Below the pieces are notes generated by a model, which was not told the origin of the DNA, made no database searches, and worked only from the letters and a program-made list of their open reading frames with translations. Shown in pieces: positions 8,525 to 18,054 of a stretch of 51,072 nt of DNA. This DNA is from Peptoniphilaceae bacterium AM52-5BH (lineage in GTDB: Bacteria; Bacillota; Clostridia; Tissierellales; Peptoniphilaceae). Positions within the stretch are counted from its first letter, which is position 1, and each line of letters opens with the position of its first letter. The stretch lies in contig JAQEDR010000018.1 in NCBI GenBank assembly GCA_027669155.1, positions 1 through 51,072 of the forward strand, given 5' to 3'. The translations under genes and the position numbers were made by a program.

Positions 8525-11500
8525 TAGAGACAATTATTTCAAGATATCCCAAGGAGATGTCTACTTATATTTACAGGAAAATTGAAGAAGACTTAAAAAA
8601 TGGCAAGAAGGCTCTTCTTATAGTGCCAGAGCAATACACCCTCCAGACAGATATTAATTTTCTTAAAAATATTTCCTATGAGGCGGTAATGGATGCCAAG
8701 GTCTTAAGTTTCTCTTCTCTTAAGAGCTACATTGGAGAAAAAATCGGTCAGGCTAATGAGAAATTCCTTACAAAAAACGGGAAAATTATCCTAATTTCCA
8801 ATATTCTCCAAGATATGAATGATAGGCTTAGTCTATTTCAAAACAAGTATTCCAATATAGAATTTGTCAACAATATCTCATCTTTAATCTCATCAATCAA
8901 GGACAATGCCTTCGACGAAGACTTCTTCAAGAAAATCGAAGAGACCGACGATCCTATTACGAAAATTAAATTTAAAGAAGTAAAGATGATCTACGATGCC
9001 TATGAGAAAGAGATTTTTGGCAAATTTATAGACTCTGAGGATAGCCTTTCTTATATTATAGAAAAGCTTCCTGAATGTGACTTCTTAGCTGATACTGTAT
9101 TTTACTTTGATAAGTTCGATAGCCTATCAGAGCTTAAGCTTTCCTTTGTAGAGGGGCTTATAAATAGGGGAAATGAAGTTTTCTTTAGTCTAAATCTCGA
9201 TACAGAATTTATTAATAGCAAGGTTTTTTCTGACTTGGAATTTTTCGACTCTACCGATAAGCTTTATAGGAAGCTTAATGAAATAGGAAAGACCCACGAT
9301 AAAGTACTTGATAATACGAGCCTTGATAAGGAAGATATAGCCCATCTTGCTAGAAACTTCGAGAGATTTGCTCCTAAGAAATTTGGGGGAAGTCTTAATA
9401 ATATTCGTTTCCTTGAAAATCCCTCTACTAAGACAGAGGTTGAAAATACTGCAAGAATTATAAATTATCTAGTGAAGGATAAGGGCTATCGCTACAAGGA
9501 CCTAGCTATCTATATTTCAAGTGAAGACGAATACAAAAACGAAATCGTAAAGGTCTTCAACAGATATGGTCTGCCGATCTTCATGGATTCTGATAGGAAA
9601 CTTATAGACAATCATATAGTAAAGACGTTTTTGGCTATTTTAAGACTTGTGATTTATAATTTCAATAGTCAAGACTTAAGCTATTTCCTAAGGTCAGGTT
9701 TATTTAGTTTCTCAGAAAACTTTGAGGAAAAGGCCATAATTCTTGAAAATTATATCAAAAATAGGAAGATTAAGGGCAAGATGTTTCTTGAGGACAAATA
9801 TTTTGCCTATGATGAAGATTTCTACAAAAATCTCTACGAGAATGATCCCAAAAGTGAAGAGAAACTAGGGGCAAAGACTTATGAATACCAAGTTATAAAT
9901 GAGCTAAGGGATAGGATTTTGGACCTACTTAAGCCTCTTTTAGAGCTAAAAGAAGAAAAAACTAGGGATATTTGTATAGGAATATTTAATATTATAGATG
10001 ATAGGGACATAAGAAGGGGGATAGAAAGCTTCCAAGAAATCCTAAAGGAAAGCGGAAGGCTTGACGAATACAAAGAAAACGACCAGGTTTGGGATAAGTT
10101 TATAGAAATACTTGAAGAGATAGTAGATCTTATGGGAGAAAGGACAACTAGCCTCAGGAAAGTCTACTCCTTGATTGAAGCTACATGTAAGGACATCAAT
10201 GTTGGAATTATCCCACCTAGTAAAGACCACATCGAGATAACAAGCTTTACCAGGGCGAGGATTGCCGATAGGGGAGTAAACTTTGCCCTAGGCCTCAATG
10301 ATGTTTTCTTTCCTTCGACAAATAGGGAAGACCTCATTGTTGGCAAGGGAGAAAAGGATAAGCTAAGGGCCCTAGATCTTGACCTAAAGGTCTTTGATGA
10401 AGACTTCGAAGAGCGTGAAAAACTAGTATTTTATAAGCTAATTACCATATCAGACAAGCTCTTCTTATCATATTCCCTTGCCAATAGGAAAAGTGAAGCT
10501 ATCAATAAATCAATCATCCTAAATTCCATTATGAATATCTTCTCTGATAGGGAAGGGAAGACTTATGGCATGGTCTATGGCAATGACTTGGGTCTTTCTA
10601 TAGAGAAATTCTCCTACAAGACAATGGAAGTGAGAGCTCTAAGAAGTATAAGACAGATGATGAGAAATGAGAAGGTTGATGAAAATGATAGGGAAATTGC
10701 AGGGGCCTTTATCAAATTTCTTAAGGAAAATGACTCATATGAGTTAATAGAAAAGGGCTTAAAATTTACTAATGATAAAGAAAATCTAAGAGAAGACTTG
10801 GCGGGTTCGCTCTATAGGAAAAACCACTTCAATGTAAGCGAGATTGAAAGCTATTCTAGGTGTCCTTACAAGTATTTTGTAAACTACGGCCTAAGGCCAA
10901 ATATAGACGAAAGCTATGAAGTAGACCATATGGAAGTGGGTAATATTGTCCATAAGCTCTTTGAAGATATTTCTAGAAACTTATCAGAAAAAAACATAGA
11001 AGAGCTTAAGGCAAGTGATCTTGAAGATATTTTGATTGAAAACTTTAAGGAAGCGACTCATAAAAATCTCGACAAGACCAGAAGGGAAGACCCTAGAAAT
11101 AAATTTATCCTTAACAATGTCTTAAATTCTGCCAAGAGAAATTCAGAAAAGTTAATCGATCAGGTGAAAAACGGTGATTTCAAAATCTATGCTGTAGAAA
11201 AAGACTTTGGCTACGAAAATGAGGACAATCTGCCAAAAGTCTATGTTGACGATAAAAATTATCTGAGGGGAAGGATTGATAGGATCGATAAGGCGGGTAA
11301 TTTCGTTAGGATTATCGACTACAAGACAGGCAATAAGACCTTCAAGATTATAAATCTCCTAAACGGCCTAGACCTCCAGCTTTTAGTTTATATGATGTCG
11401 GCTACAGAAAACGAAAAAGACCTTATGATTCCAGTAGGTTCTTTCTACATGCCCCTATATGATGAGATGGAGTCTGTAAATAGCGAGGGATATTCTCCTG

Positions 11501-11886
11501 AAACCTTGGAAAAGGCCATGAATGATAAGTTTAGGATAAATGGCCTTATAGTAAAAATCAATGAAGAAATCTTTAAGATAATAGATAAAAACGCTGAAAG
11601 TCCAAAGGAATCTACAATTCTTGATTACAAGAATTCTGACGTGCTTAGCCCTGAAGAAGTGACTAAGCTTGAAAAATTTGCCAAAGATCTTGTTGGTCAA
11701 TTTATCAAAAATATCAAAGAAGGAGATATCAGCCTTAAGCCTTTAGCCTACGATTCTAATAGGAACGAATGCCAGTACTGTGACTTTAAGGGAATATGTA
11801 AGTTTGACGAGACCATTGACCAGCTTCGTTACAGGAATTTTGACAAGGATAAGACAATAGAGGATTTGGGAGGTGAAGATGACTAA
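8521..11886 (+). CDS. addB: ATP-dependent nuclease subunit AddB
   Basis: This 1121-residue protein is the AddB subunit of the RecBCD-like AddAB helicase-nuclease that resects double-strand breaks for recombination. The C-terminal nuclease domain shows GRIDRID and IIDYKTGNKT (Asp and Lys catalytic residues). Four cysteines for an iron-sulfur cluster are present: Cys781 in SRCPYKYF and Cys1084, Cys1087 and Cys1093 in CQYCDFKGIC. The N-terminal PEQYT and LSFSSL motifs of the family are recognisable. Oddly, the Walker A expected near residue 10 is replaced by SRYPKEMST, so nucleotide binding by this subunit is probably lost. It overlaps the 3' end of sbcC and the start of addA. Confidence 0.94.
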   Translation: MIETIISRYPKEMSTYIYRKIEEDLKNGKKALLIVPEQYTLQTDINFLKNISYEAVMDAKVLSFSSLKSYIGEKIGQANEKFLTKNGKIILISNILQDMNDRLSLFQNKYSNIEFVNNISSLISSIKDNAFDEDFFKKIEETDDPITKIKFKEVKMIYDAYEKEIFGKFIDSEDSLSYIIEKLPECDFLADTVFYFDKFDSLSELKLSFVEGLINRGNEVFFSLNLDTEFINSKVFSDLEFFDSTDKLYRKLNEIGKTHDKVLDNTSLDKEDIAHLARNFERFAPKKFGGSLNNIRFLENPSTKTEVENTARIINYLVKDKGYRYKDLAIYISSEDEYKNEIVKVFNRYGLPIFMDSDRKLIDNHIVKTFLAILRLVIYNFNSQDLSYFLRSGLFSFSENFEEKAIILENYIKNRKIKGKMFLEDKYFAYDEDFYKNLYENDPKSEEKLGAKTYEYQVINELRDRILDLLKPLLELKEEKTRDICIGIFNIIDDRDIRRGIESFQEILKESGRLDEYKENDQVWDKFIEILEEIVDLMGERTTSLRKVYSLIEATCKDINVGIIPPSKDHIEITSFTRARIADRGVNFALGLNDVFFPSTNREDLIVGKGEKDKLRALDLDLKVFDEDFEEREKLVFYKLITISDKLFLSYSLANRKSEAINKSIILNSIMNIFSDREGKTYGMVYGNDLGLSIEKFSYKTMEVRALRSIRQMMRNEKVDENDREIAGAFIKFLKENDSYELIEKGLKFTNDKENLREDLAGSLYRKNHFNVSEIESYSRCPYKYFVNYGLRPNIDESYEVDHMEVGNIVHKLFEDISRNLSEKNIEELKASDLEDILIENFKEATHKNLDKTRREDPRNKFILNNVLNSAKRNSEKLIDQVKNGDFKIYAVEKDFGYENEDNLPKVYVDDKNYLRGRIDRIDKAGNFVRIIDYKTGNKTFKIINLLNGLDLQLLVYMMSATENEKDLMIPVGSFYMPLYDEMESVNSEGYSPETLEKAMNDKFRINGLIVKINEEIFKIIDKNAESPKESTILDYKNSDVLSPEEVTKLEKFAKDLVGQFIKNIKEGDISLKPLAYDSNRNECQYCDFKGICKFDETIDQLRYRNFDKDKTIEDLGGEDD

Positions 11887-14800
11887 GATGGAATTTAGCA
11901 AAGAGCAAAAGGATGCTATAGAAACTATGGGTAAAAATATAATAGTTTCGGCTGCGGCAGGATCTGGTAAGACCAGTGTCCTTGTAACGAGGATTATCCG
12001 CCTCCTTATAGAAGATAGGAAGGATATAGGAAGTTTTATTATAGTTACCTTTACCAACAAGGCCTCTGTCGAGATGAAAGATAGGATAAGGACAGCACTT
12101 GAAGAAGAGCTTAAGAAAAAGGGAAGCGATCTTAAGTTTATCAAAGACCAGCTCAAAAACTTAAAGCATGCCCAAATCAAGACTCTCCACTCTTTCTGTG
12201 CAGATATGCTAAGGGAAAACTTCTATTATTTCGACGACCTATCTCCAAACTTTAAGGTAATAAGCGAAAACACGGCGACAATCTTAAAGTCAAATGCCAT
12301 TGATGAGGTTTTTGATAAAAGATATGAGCAGATGGACCCTACCTTTGAAAACTTCCTCCATAACTTCGCTAGCAATAAATCCGATAGTGGATCCAAGGAC
12401 ATAATACTTAAAACTTACGAGAAAATCATGGCTGAAGTAAGGCCGATAGCTTGGCTAGATCAGGCGACTTCGGAAGGCTTTAAGCTTGATAAGTTTAAGG
12501 AAACTGTAAGAGGCGAAATGGATCAAATCCTAGACTTAGCTAGGACCAACTACGACTTTACTATGGGCCAAGGCATGCGTGATAAGCACCAAGAGCTAAT
12601 CTTCGATGACTTCTCTCAAATCAATGATCTTACCATATTATTGGATAAGGATTGGGATAAGTTTATAAGAAAGATTGGGAAAATTAAATTTGGAAGGATA
12701 TCTAAGTCCAAGAAGGATGTCGAAGAAGATTATAGTTTCATCAAAGATACGAGGGATATATATAAGGAAGATATCAAAAATGTGGCCAAGTTTGTAACCA
12801 ATACAGATAGCCTAACTATGGAGCTTTTTGCCAAGAAGGAAGAGGACCTTCTTTCTGAAATCACTGTCTTGGTCAAGGACTTTATGAAAGTCTATCAGAG
12901 ACTAAAAGAAGAGAAGGCTTATCTTGACTTTTCTGATATGGAACATAAGTTTATCGATTTGATTGACATAGAAGAAGCTAGAAATAAGCTTAGGGAGACT
13001 TACAAATATATATTCTTTGACGAATATCAAGACTCAAACGAAATCCAAAACTACATTATAGAAAAGCTTAAGGGAGAAGATAATCTGTTTTTTGTAGGAG
13101 ATGTCAAGCAGTCCATCTATGGCTTTAGGAGGGCTGAGCCAAAACTTTTCCTAGAAAAATTAGAAGCTTACGACAAAGATGATAAGTCAGTTAGGATTGA
13201 CCTTAACAAGAACTTTAGGTCACAAAAGGAAGTCTTAGACTTTGATAACTTTATCTTCGATAGACTAATGACTAAGGAAGAAAGCGACATTGACTATAGG
13301 GATGGCGGCCACAGACTTAACTTCAATAAGAATGACAAAAGTCCATATGAAAGGGCCAATATAAAAGTCATAGATAGTAATGTTCGTGAGGAAGATTATC
13401 TGGCAAAACTTATCGAAGAAATCAGGACTATGGGCTACGACTATCGTGACATAGCAATTCTCTTAAGAAGTGGGGGCAAGTCCTATGTCTACGAAGAGGC
13501 ATTCAAGAAGGCAGAGATTCCTTTCTTTAACGATATAAGCAAGGTATCCTTTAGGGCTGTTGAAGTTACATTTTTCATCAATCTCTTAAAATATCTAGCC
13601 AATCCGAAAGATGACCTAACTCTTTTATCTCTACTGAGGTCTGAAATTTTCGATTTCGATGAAGATGATTTGGTTGAAATTAGATTAAGCTCTGATTCTT
13701 ATTCTTTCACCAAGGCCTTTGATGAATATGACAAGGATGAAGAAATAATTGAGAAAATCAATGACTTTAAGACAATCTTTGCCGACTTAACTTATAGCAA
13801 AAATCTCCTTTCGCTTTACGAATTTGCCAACTATATTTTCGAAAAGACTGGATTTTATGAATATTTGCTGGCAAGAGATAGGGCAAGTGACAGGATAAAC
13901 AATGTCGAAAGCTTTATAGATATCATGGATGAGTACGATAAGACTAATGACAATGGCCTATTTGGCTTCTTGGACTTTGTCGATTCACTTTCCATGAATC
14001 AATCAGATAATATCCAAACGACAAGAGAGCTTTCCGAGGCGGAAGACCTCGTTAGGATAATGACCATCCATAAGTCCAAGGGGCTGGAGTTTCCGGTAGT
14101 TATACTTGCAGATGCTGGTAAGAGATTTAACAACAAGCACTTGCGTGAGCCAATTGTATTTGATGACGATTTGGGAATTGGAATCAATCTTTCTGATTAC
14201 GAGAATAAATTGAGATTCTCATCCCTTAGGAAAAATCTAATCAATGATAAAATCACTAAGGAAAATAAGAAGGAAGAGATGCGAATCCTCTATGTAGCTA
14301 TGACTAGGGCAGAAGAGATGCTCTTTATCACAGGCGAGAGAAATCTTAAGACTCTAGGAAGGCTTAAGGGGAGAATTGACTTTCTCAATATGTCTACCTA
14401 TATGGATTGGATTCTTTCAATTATGTCAAGAGATAAGGTCTCAGAAGAATTATTTGAAGACTATGAGACCAATGCCCTAGACGGCCTAGCTTCCCTTGAA
14501 GTAATAGAAGAAAGTGACCCTATAGATAAGTTTGAGTCTAAGGATATTACAGAGTTTCTTAAAAGTGAAGATGTAAATCAAGAAATTTATAATAAACTCA
14601 AGAAAATCTTTGATAATCCTTACCCTTATGAGGACCAAACTAGGGAATCTATCAAAAGATCTGTTACAGAAATAAGTAAGGACTTTGATCCTTCCCTTGA
14701 CGGCTATAGGCTTCCTAACTATGAGGAAAACGAGCTAGCAGGAGACTTTAGGAAGGCAAATTTCATAAGAGAAGAAAAATCCTACAAGGCTACCGATAAG

Positions 14801-15244
14801 GGAACTATAATCCACAGAATCTTCCAAGCCCTAGACTTTAAGGACTTTGATAAAGTAAGTCTTAAGGAAGAAATTGATAGACTTATTAGGGAAAAAAGGA
14901 TTGACGAAGATAGCTTGGACCTAGTAGAATTAGATAAAATCTTAGGATTTTTCGAAGATCCTTTTATCAAAGATATATCCCAAAAGGCTACAAATATCAG
15001 AAAAGAAGAGTCCTTCCTTATGACCTACGAGGACTATTATGTCAATGGACAGATAGATTTGATGTTTGAGATAGATGACAAGGTAATCTTAGTCGACTTT
15101 AAGACGGATAGGACTAAGAGAGAGAGCTTATACGATAAGCAAATCCAAATTTATAGACAGGCTATAGAAAAATCTCTGGGAAAAAAGGTAGAGACGTCTC
15201 TAATCTACTGGTATAACTTTAAGGAATTTACAAAAATCGAATAA
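11879..15244 (+). CDS. addA: ATP-dependent helicase/nuclease subunit AddA
   Basis: This UvrD-family helicase-nuclease of about 1121 residues is the motor of AddAB. It has Walker A VSAAAGSGKTS near residue 25, the motif VTFTNKA, a Walker B FFDEYQDSN, GDVKQSIYGFR, the motif MTIHKSKGLEFPVV and VAMTRAEEM. The C-terminal nuclease domain has GQIDLMF and ILVDFKTDR. An upstream GTG at 11873 would lengthen the protein by two residues, but that GTG lies within the ribosome binding site GGGAGGTG, so the ATG at 11879 is preferred. It overlaps addB by 8 bp and ends the repair operon. Confidence 0.95.
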   Translation: MTKMEFSKEQKDAIETMGKNIIVSAAAGSGKTSVLVTRIIRLLIEDRKDIGSFIIVTFTNKASVEMKDRIRTALEEELKKKGSDLKFIKDQLKNLKHAQIKTLHSFCADMLRENFYYFDDLSPNFKVISENTATILKSNAIDEVFDKRYEQMDPTFENFLHNFASNKSDSGSKDIILKTYEKIMAEVRPIAWLDQATSEGFKLDKFKETVRGEMDQILDLARTNYDFTMGQGMRDKHQELIFDDFSQINDLTILLDKDWDKFIRKIGKIKFGRISKSKKDVEEDYSFIKDTRDIYKEDIKNVAKFVTNTDSLTMELFAKKEEDLLSEITVLVKDFMKVYQRLKEEKAYLDFSDMEHKFIDLIDIEEARNKLRETYKYIFFDEYQDSNEIQNYIIEKLKGEDNLFFVGDVKQSIYGFRRAEPKLFLEKLEAYDKDDKSVRIDLNKNFRSQKEVLDFDNFIFDRLMTKEESDIDYRDGGHRLNFNKNDKSPYERANIKVIDSNVREEDYLAKLIEEIRTMGYDYRDIAILLRSGGKSYVYEEAFKKAEIPFFNDISKVSFRAVEVTFFINLLKYLANPKDDLTLLSLLRSEIFDFDEDDLVEIRLSSDSYSFTKAFDEYDKDEEIIEKINDFKTIFADLTYSKNLLSLYEFANYIFEKTGFYEYLLARDRASDRINNVESFIDIMDEYDKTNDNGLFGFLDFVDSLSMNQSDNIQTTRELSEAEDLVRIMTIHKSKGLEFPVVILADAGKRFNNKHLREPIVFDDDLGIGINLSDYENKLRFSSLRKNLINDKITKENKKEEMRILYVAMTRAEEMLFITGERNLKTLGRLKGRIDFLNMSTYMDWILSIMSRDKVSEELFEDYETNALDGLASLEVIEESDPIDKFESKDITEFLKSEDVNQEIYNKLKKIFDNPYPYEDQTRESIKRSVTEISKDFDPSLDGYRLPNYEENELAGDFRKANFIREEKSYKATDKGTIIHRIFQALDFKDFDKVSLKEEIDRLIREKRIDEDSLDLVELDKILGFFEDPFIKDISQKATNIRKEESFLMTYEDYYVNGQIDLMFEIDDKVILVDFKTDRTKRESLYDKQIQIYRQAIEKSLGKKVETSLIYWYNFKEFTKIE

Positions 15245-15255
15245 GAACAAACTAA

Positions 15256-15301
15256 AAAACGACGAGAATAAAGCTTATCTAAGTTCCTTCTTCGTCGTTT
15301 T
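15256..15301. terminator. bidirectional terminator between addA and the phosphoesterase gene
   Basis: AAAACGACGA (15256-15265) is the inverse of TCGTCGTTTT (15292-15301). A-rich and T-rich ends on both sides suit termination of both convergent genes. Confidence 0.8.
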
Positions 15302-15308
15302 CATTTAT

Positions 15309-17474
15309 TTATTCTTCTGTGATTATTTTTGTATCGTCGTATTCAATATAGTTAAAGTAGTGGTCGATCTCATTTAGGTCGGCGTTTTGATAGATTGTAG
15401 TCATCTCCTCATTCATTTCTCCTATGAGGGCTAGGATAAAGACACGGAGGGACTTTTGGCCGAAGAACTTATCCGATATATTCATCTTGGCTCTCCTCAC
15501 AGCTCTGGAGTGGGCGATTGTCTTTGCAAGGTCTACTCCTGTGATGGAGGACTTTTTAGTAATAAATCTTGAAAAGAAATCTAAGAGATCTCTTAGGCTA
15601 TTGACTCTCATTATGAGATACTTATAGGCAAAGTTTACTGGAAATCCCTTGGTTTGGATGAGCCTTTCGAAAAACTCCTTCTTCGATCCATTTCTTTCAA
15701 GTATTATTGCCTCAGTAACTGTATCGAAGACCTCATTTATTTCATCTGCCGCATAGTCAAGAACGATATTTATGATATCGTAGTCGGGATCATTTATATT
15801 ATCTATCATTTTAGACACATAGGATGGACGCTCCTCATCGCTAGTTGACCTATATTGGTAGATGTAGTTAGCAAAATCATAGAAAGTATGGCCCTTATCA
15901 TCAATCGGCATGGAAAATATTTTAGATGAGACCTTATCCATGGCTGTGATTACAAAGTGAGGAGTTAGGATTTTTTCTAATTGGTAAATTATTATATCGA
16001 TTGCTTCTTCTATATTTCTAGCCTTTATAAAGAGTGTATTCATTAAGGCCTTGACCCTAAACTCGTATTCGTAATTTAAGTTGCTTATTACAATCCTACC
16101 TACATACTTGCTGTAGATTGGGAAGTAGTCAGCAATTTTTGGAAAAACTATATCATTCATATATCCCTTGTATGGAATATCAATCCCTGTCCTTGACCTA
16201 AGATTATCAATAATCATTTTTTTAAAATCCATCTTATCGAAGAGAGGATTATTGGCTTGGATCCTAATATAGTTGTGGATTACTTCCTTAAGGCTAAGCT
16301 GGTTGGTCATAGTGTGAAGGATTGCGTCATCTATCATTTCTACCTTGCCATTGTAGTCAGTGAAGGAGAAATTATCTATAAGCTCAGTCCTTACAAAAAC
16401 TTCAAAGCCGTGATCTGTCGAGGTTTTGTTGTTGATTTTTATATGCCTAATAGGAAGTGGGTAGGTTATGGTCGATCCTGTTTGAATATCATATATAGTA
16501 TTTCCAACTTCGCTTGTGTATTTGGCTGTTCCATTTTCGTGAAGGTGGCCAGTAAAGACAAACTTAACCCCGCTATCTGCAAGTATTTCTATTGGAGTTT
16601 TGCCATTAATCCTAGGATCATCATCTTCGAACTTATCCCTCCATTCTTTTATGATAAAAGGTGAGAAGGCAAGCTCTTGATTTCTAAAATTTGGAAGAAG
16701 GGCGTGGTGGGCTACGACAATTACCATATCCATTCTTTTCTTAGCTTCTTCGATTTTTTCTAGAATCCAATAAATTTGCTCTTTCGTAATAGAACCTGGA
16801 ATATTTTCCCTGCCGTCCCTGTGTTTTTCCTCCCTATCAGCCGAGTATATCGAAGTATCTAACATTATTAGGCTAAGGCCATTGTCATCTACATTAGATT
16901 TCTTAACTCTAGCTACATAGGAAAAATATCCGTGGGCATAGTAGGAATATTTTACGTCTCTGTCGTATTTTTTGTTGACAAAATCCAGATAGTTCTTAAA
17001 AATCTGACTATCCCTATAAAACTCTAATATGGAATCATCCTCATAGATAAAATCATAGATTTCTTCAAATTCTCTCGGACTAACATTTTTAGTATTCTCA
17101 TCCTTTGCAAAGTCATAGGCCCTGTGGCAGTTGATTTCGTGATTACCTGGTGTGAGGAAGATTTTCCTCCTAGGATCTTTATCCTTCCAAGCTCTTAAAT
17201 AATCTGCGACTAGCTTATGAGACTTATACTCTCCTTCTTTTACCATATCTCCAGGAAGGATTAGGTAGTTACTGCCTGCCCTATCTACAATTTCTAGGGC
17301 ACGCCTAAAAAGCCCCTCGCTTTCTACGACAAGCTTTCTTTCTACTTTTAGCTCCTTGATGAAACTTTCGCTTGGTCCCATTAGCTCACCTGCTAGAACA
17401 TGGGGGTCGGATATAATCGATATATCAAAATCTTCTATAAAATTTTTTTCTCTTTCTTCATTAATCACTTGCAT
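15309..17474 (-). CDS. large calcineurin-like metallophosphoesterase, unassigned
   Basis: This 721-residue protein has an N-terminal calcineurin-like phosphoesterase domain with all metal-ligand motifs: ISDPH (Asp23, His25), LPGDMVKEGE, TPGNHEIN, VVAHHALL and FTGHLHENG. After about residue 350 comes a long alpha-helical region with no recognisable domain. No signal peptide or membrane segment is seen, so it is probably cytoplasmic. The catalytic part recalls CpdA-like cyclic nucleotide or phospholipid phosphodiesterases, but the substrate cannot be told. A TATAAT on the minus strand (17486-17481) lies only 6 bp before the ATG, and no clear ribosome binding site is present, so a leaderless message is possible. 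It stands alone between two terminator regions. Confidence 0.78.
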   Translation of the reverse strand: MQVINEEREKNFIEDFDISIISDPHVLAGELMGPSESFIKELKVERKLVVESEGLFRRALEIVDRAGSNYLILPGDMVKEGEYKSHKLVADYLRAWKDKDPRRKIFLTPGNHEINCHRAYDFAKDENTKNVSPREFEEIYDFIYEDDSILEFYRDSQIFKNYLDFVNKKYDRDVKYSYYAHGYFSYVARVKKSNVDDNGLSLIMLDTSIYSADREEKHRDGRENIPGSITKEQIYWILEKIEEAKKRMDMVIVVAHHALLPNFRNQELAFSPFIIKEWRDKFEDDDPRINGKTPIEILADSGVKFVFTGHLHENGTAKYTSEVGNTIYDIQTGSTITYPLPIRHIKINNKTSTDHGFEVFVRTELIDNFSFTDYNGKVEMIDDAILHTMTNQLSLKEVIHNYIRIQANNPLFDKMDFKKMIIDNLRSRTGIDIPYKGYMNDIVFPKIADYFPIYSKYVGRIVISNLNYEYEFRVKALMNTLFIKARNIEEAIDIIIYQLEKILTPHFVITAMDKVSSKIFSMPIDDKGHTFYDFANYIYQYRSTSDEERPSYVSKMIDNINDPDYDIINIVLDYAADEINEVFDTVTEAIILERNGSKKEFFERLIQTKGFPVNFAYKYLIMRVNSLRDLLDFFSRFITKKSSITGVDLAKTIAHSRAVRRAKMNISDKFFGQKSLRVFILALIGEMNEEMTTIYQNADLNEIDHYFNYIEYDDTKIITEE

Positions 17475-17523
17475 ACTTCTATTATACTTAGAGTGGATTA
17501 AATTACACTAATGAATATTAGGT

Positions 17524-17552
17524 TTGAAAATAATAAAAAGGCAAAGTATACT
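17524..17552 (+). promoter_or_regulatory. promoter of the T-box-controlled operon
   Basis: TTGAAA (17524-17529), a 17-bp spacer and TATACT (17547-17552) form a good vegetative promoter just upstream of the T-box leader. Confidence 0.7.
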
Positions 17553-17559
17553 AAAACAG

Positions 17560-17833
17560 TAGTATATATGACCTTGATAAGAAAAGTACATATAAGAAAA
17601 TTTTTACAGAGAAAACCGTTAGCTGAGAAGGTTTATAATTTTTATATGGAAGTGCATCTTTGAGTCTTGTGGCTGAATTTTTAGGCCACAACAGTGCGAG
17701 TGTTATATCGCAAATGAGATTTCTATTTTATAGAAGTGAATTTAGGTGGAATCACGGCTTAGCTCGTCCTTTTTTAGGGACGGGCTTTTTATATGCTATA
17801 AATATAGAAAAGGAATATGGATAGAAGGAGAAT
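17560..17833 (+). ncRNA. T-box riboswitch leader, probable cysteine specifier
   Basis: The T-box signature AGGTGGAATCACGG (17744-17757, consensus AGGGTGGNACCGCGG) is followed by CGTCC and a terminator: GCTCGTCC (17762-17769), GGACGGGC (17778-17785), then five T. Upstream are an AGAGA element with a short apical hairpin (AACC...GGTT, loop containing GCTGAGAA), then GGAAGTGCATCTTTGAGTC, the region of the specifier loop, and a strong stem TTGTGGC/GCCACAA (17667-17691). The likely specifier is TGC (17653-17655), since it is followed by a purine and by the usual ATCTTTGAG context. GCA (Ala) or ATC (Ile) cannot be ruled out. Uncharged tRNA binding would prevent termination and turn on the downstream importer. 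Confidence 0.85.
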
Positions 17834-18043
17834 ATGAATTTATCTAAGAAAATCATCCTAGCTTCTTCACTAGTTTTACTTACTGCCTGTTCTACTTCCA
17901 AGGCAGAAGTAGAAAGAAATTTAGTGAATGAAGAGATGACAAAACAAATGACAAAGGAAAACTTTCAGGATGAAGAGATCATCGACTTTAATGATCCTAA
18001 CTTTCATATAGAAAATATAGAATACGATTCATGTTGTAAATAA
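17834..18043 (+). CDS. small lipoprotein with C-terminal Cys-Cys
   Basis: This predicted 69-residue protein has a signal peptide ending in the lipobox LTAC (Cys19), so the mature form has about 50 residues anchored outside the membrane. The mature part is acidic and hydrophilic and ends in YDSCCK. No family is recognised. A strong ribosome binding site (AAGGAG) lies 5 bp before the ATG. It is the first gene after the T-box terminator and lies 11 bp ahead of the solute-receptor gene, which also carries an adjacent Cys pair. A role as an accessory to the importer or as a thiol or metal carrier is possible, but this is a guess. Confidence 0.7.
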   Translation: MNLSKKIILASSLVLLTACSTSKAEVERNLVNEEMTKQMTKENFQDEEIIDFNDPNFHIENIEYDSCCK

Positions 18044-18054
18044 AAGGGGATATT

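Noticed and set aside
11743..12180. Minus-strand open frame of 145 codons
   Set aside because: It is antisense to the end of addB and the start of addA; the hydrophobic composition is a shadow effect.
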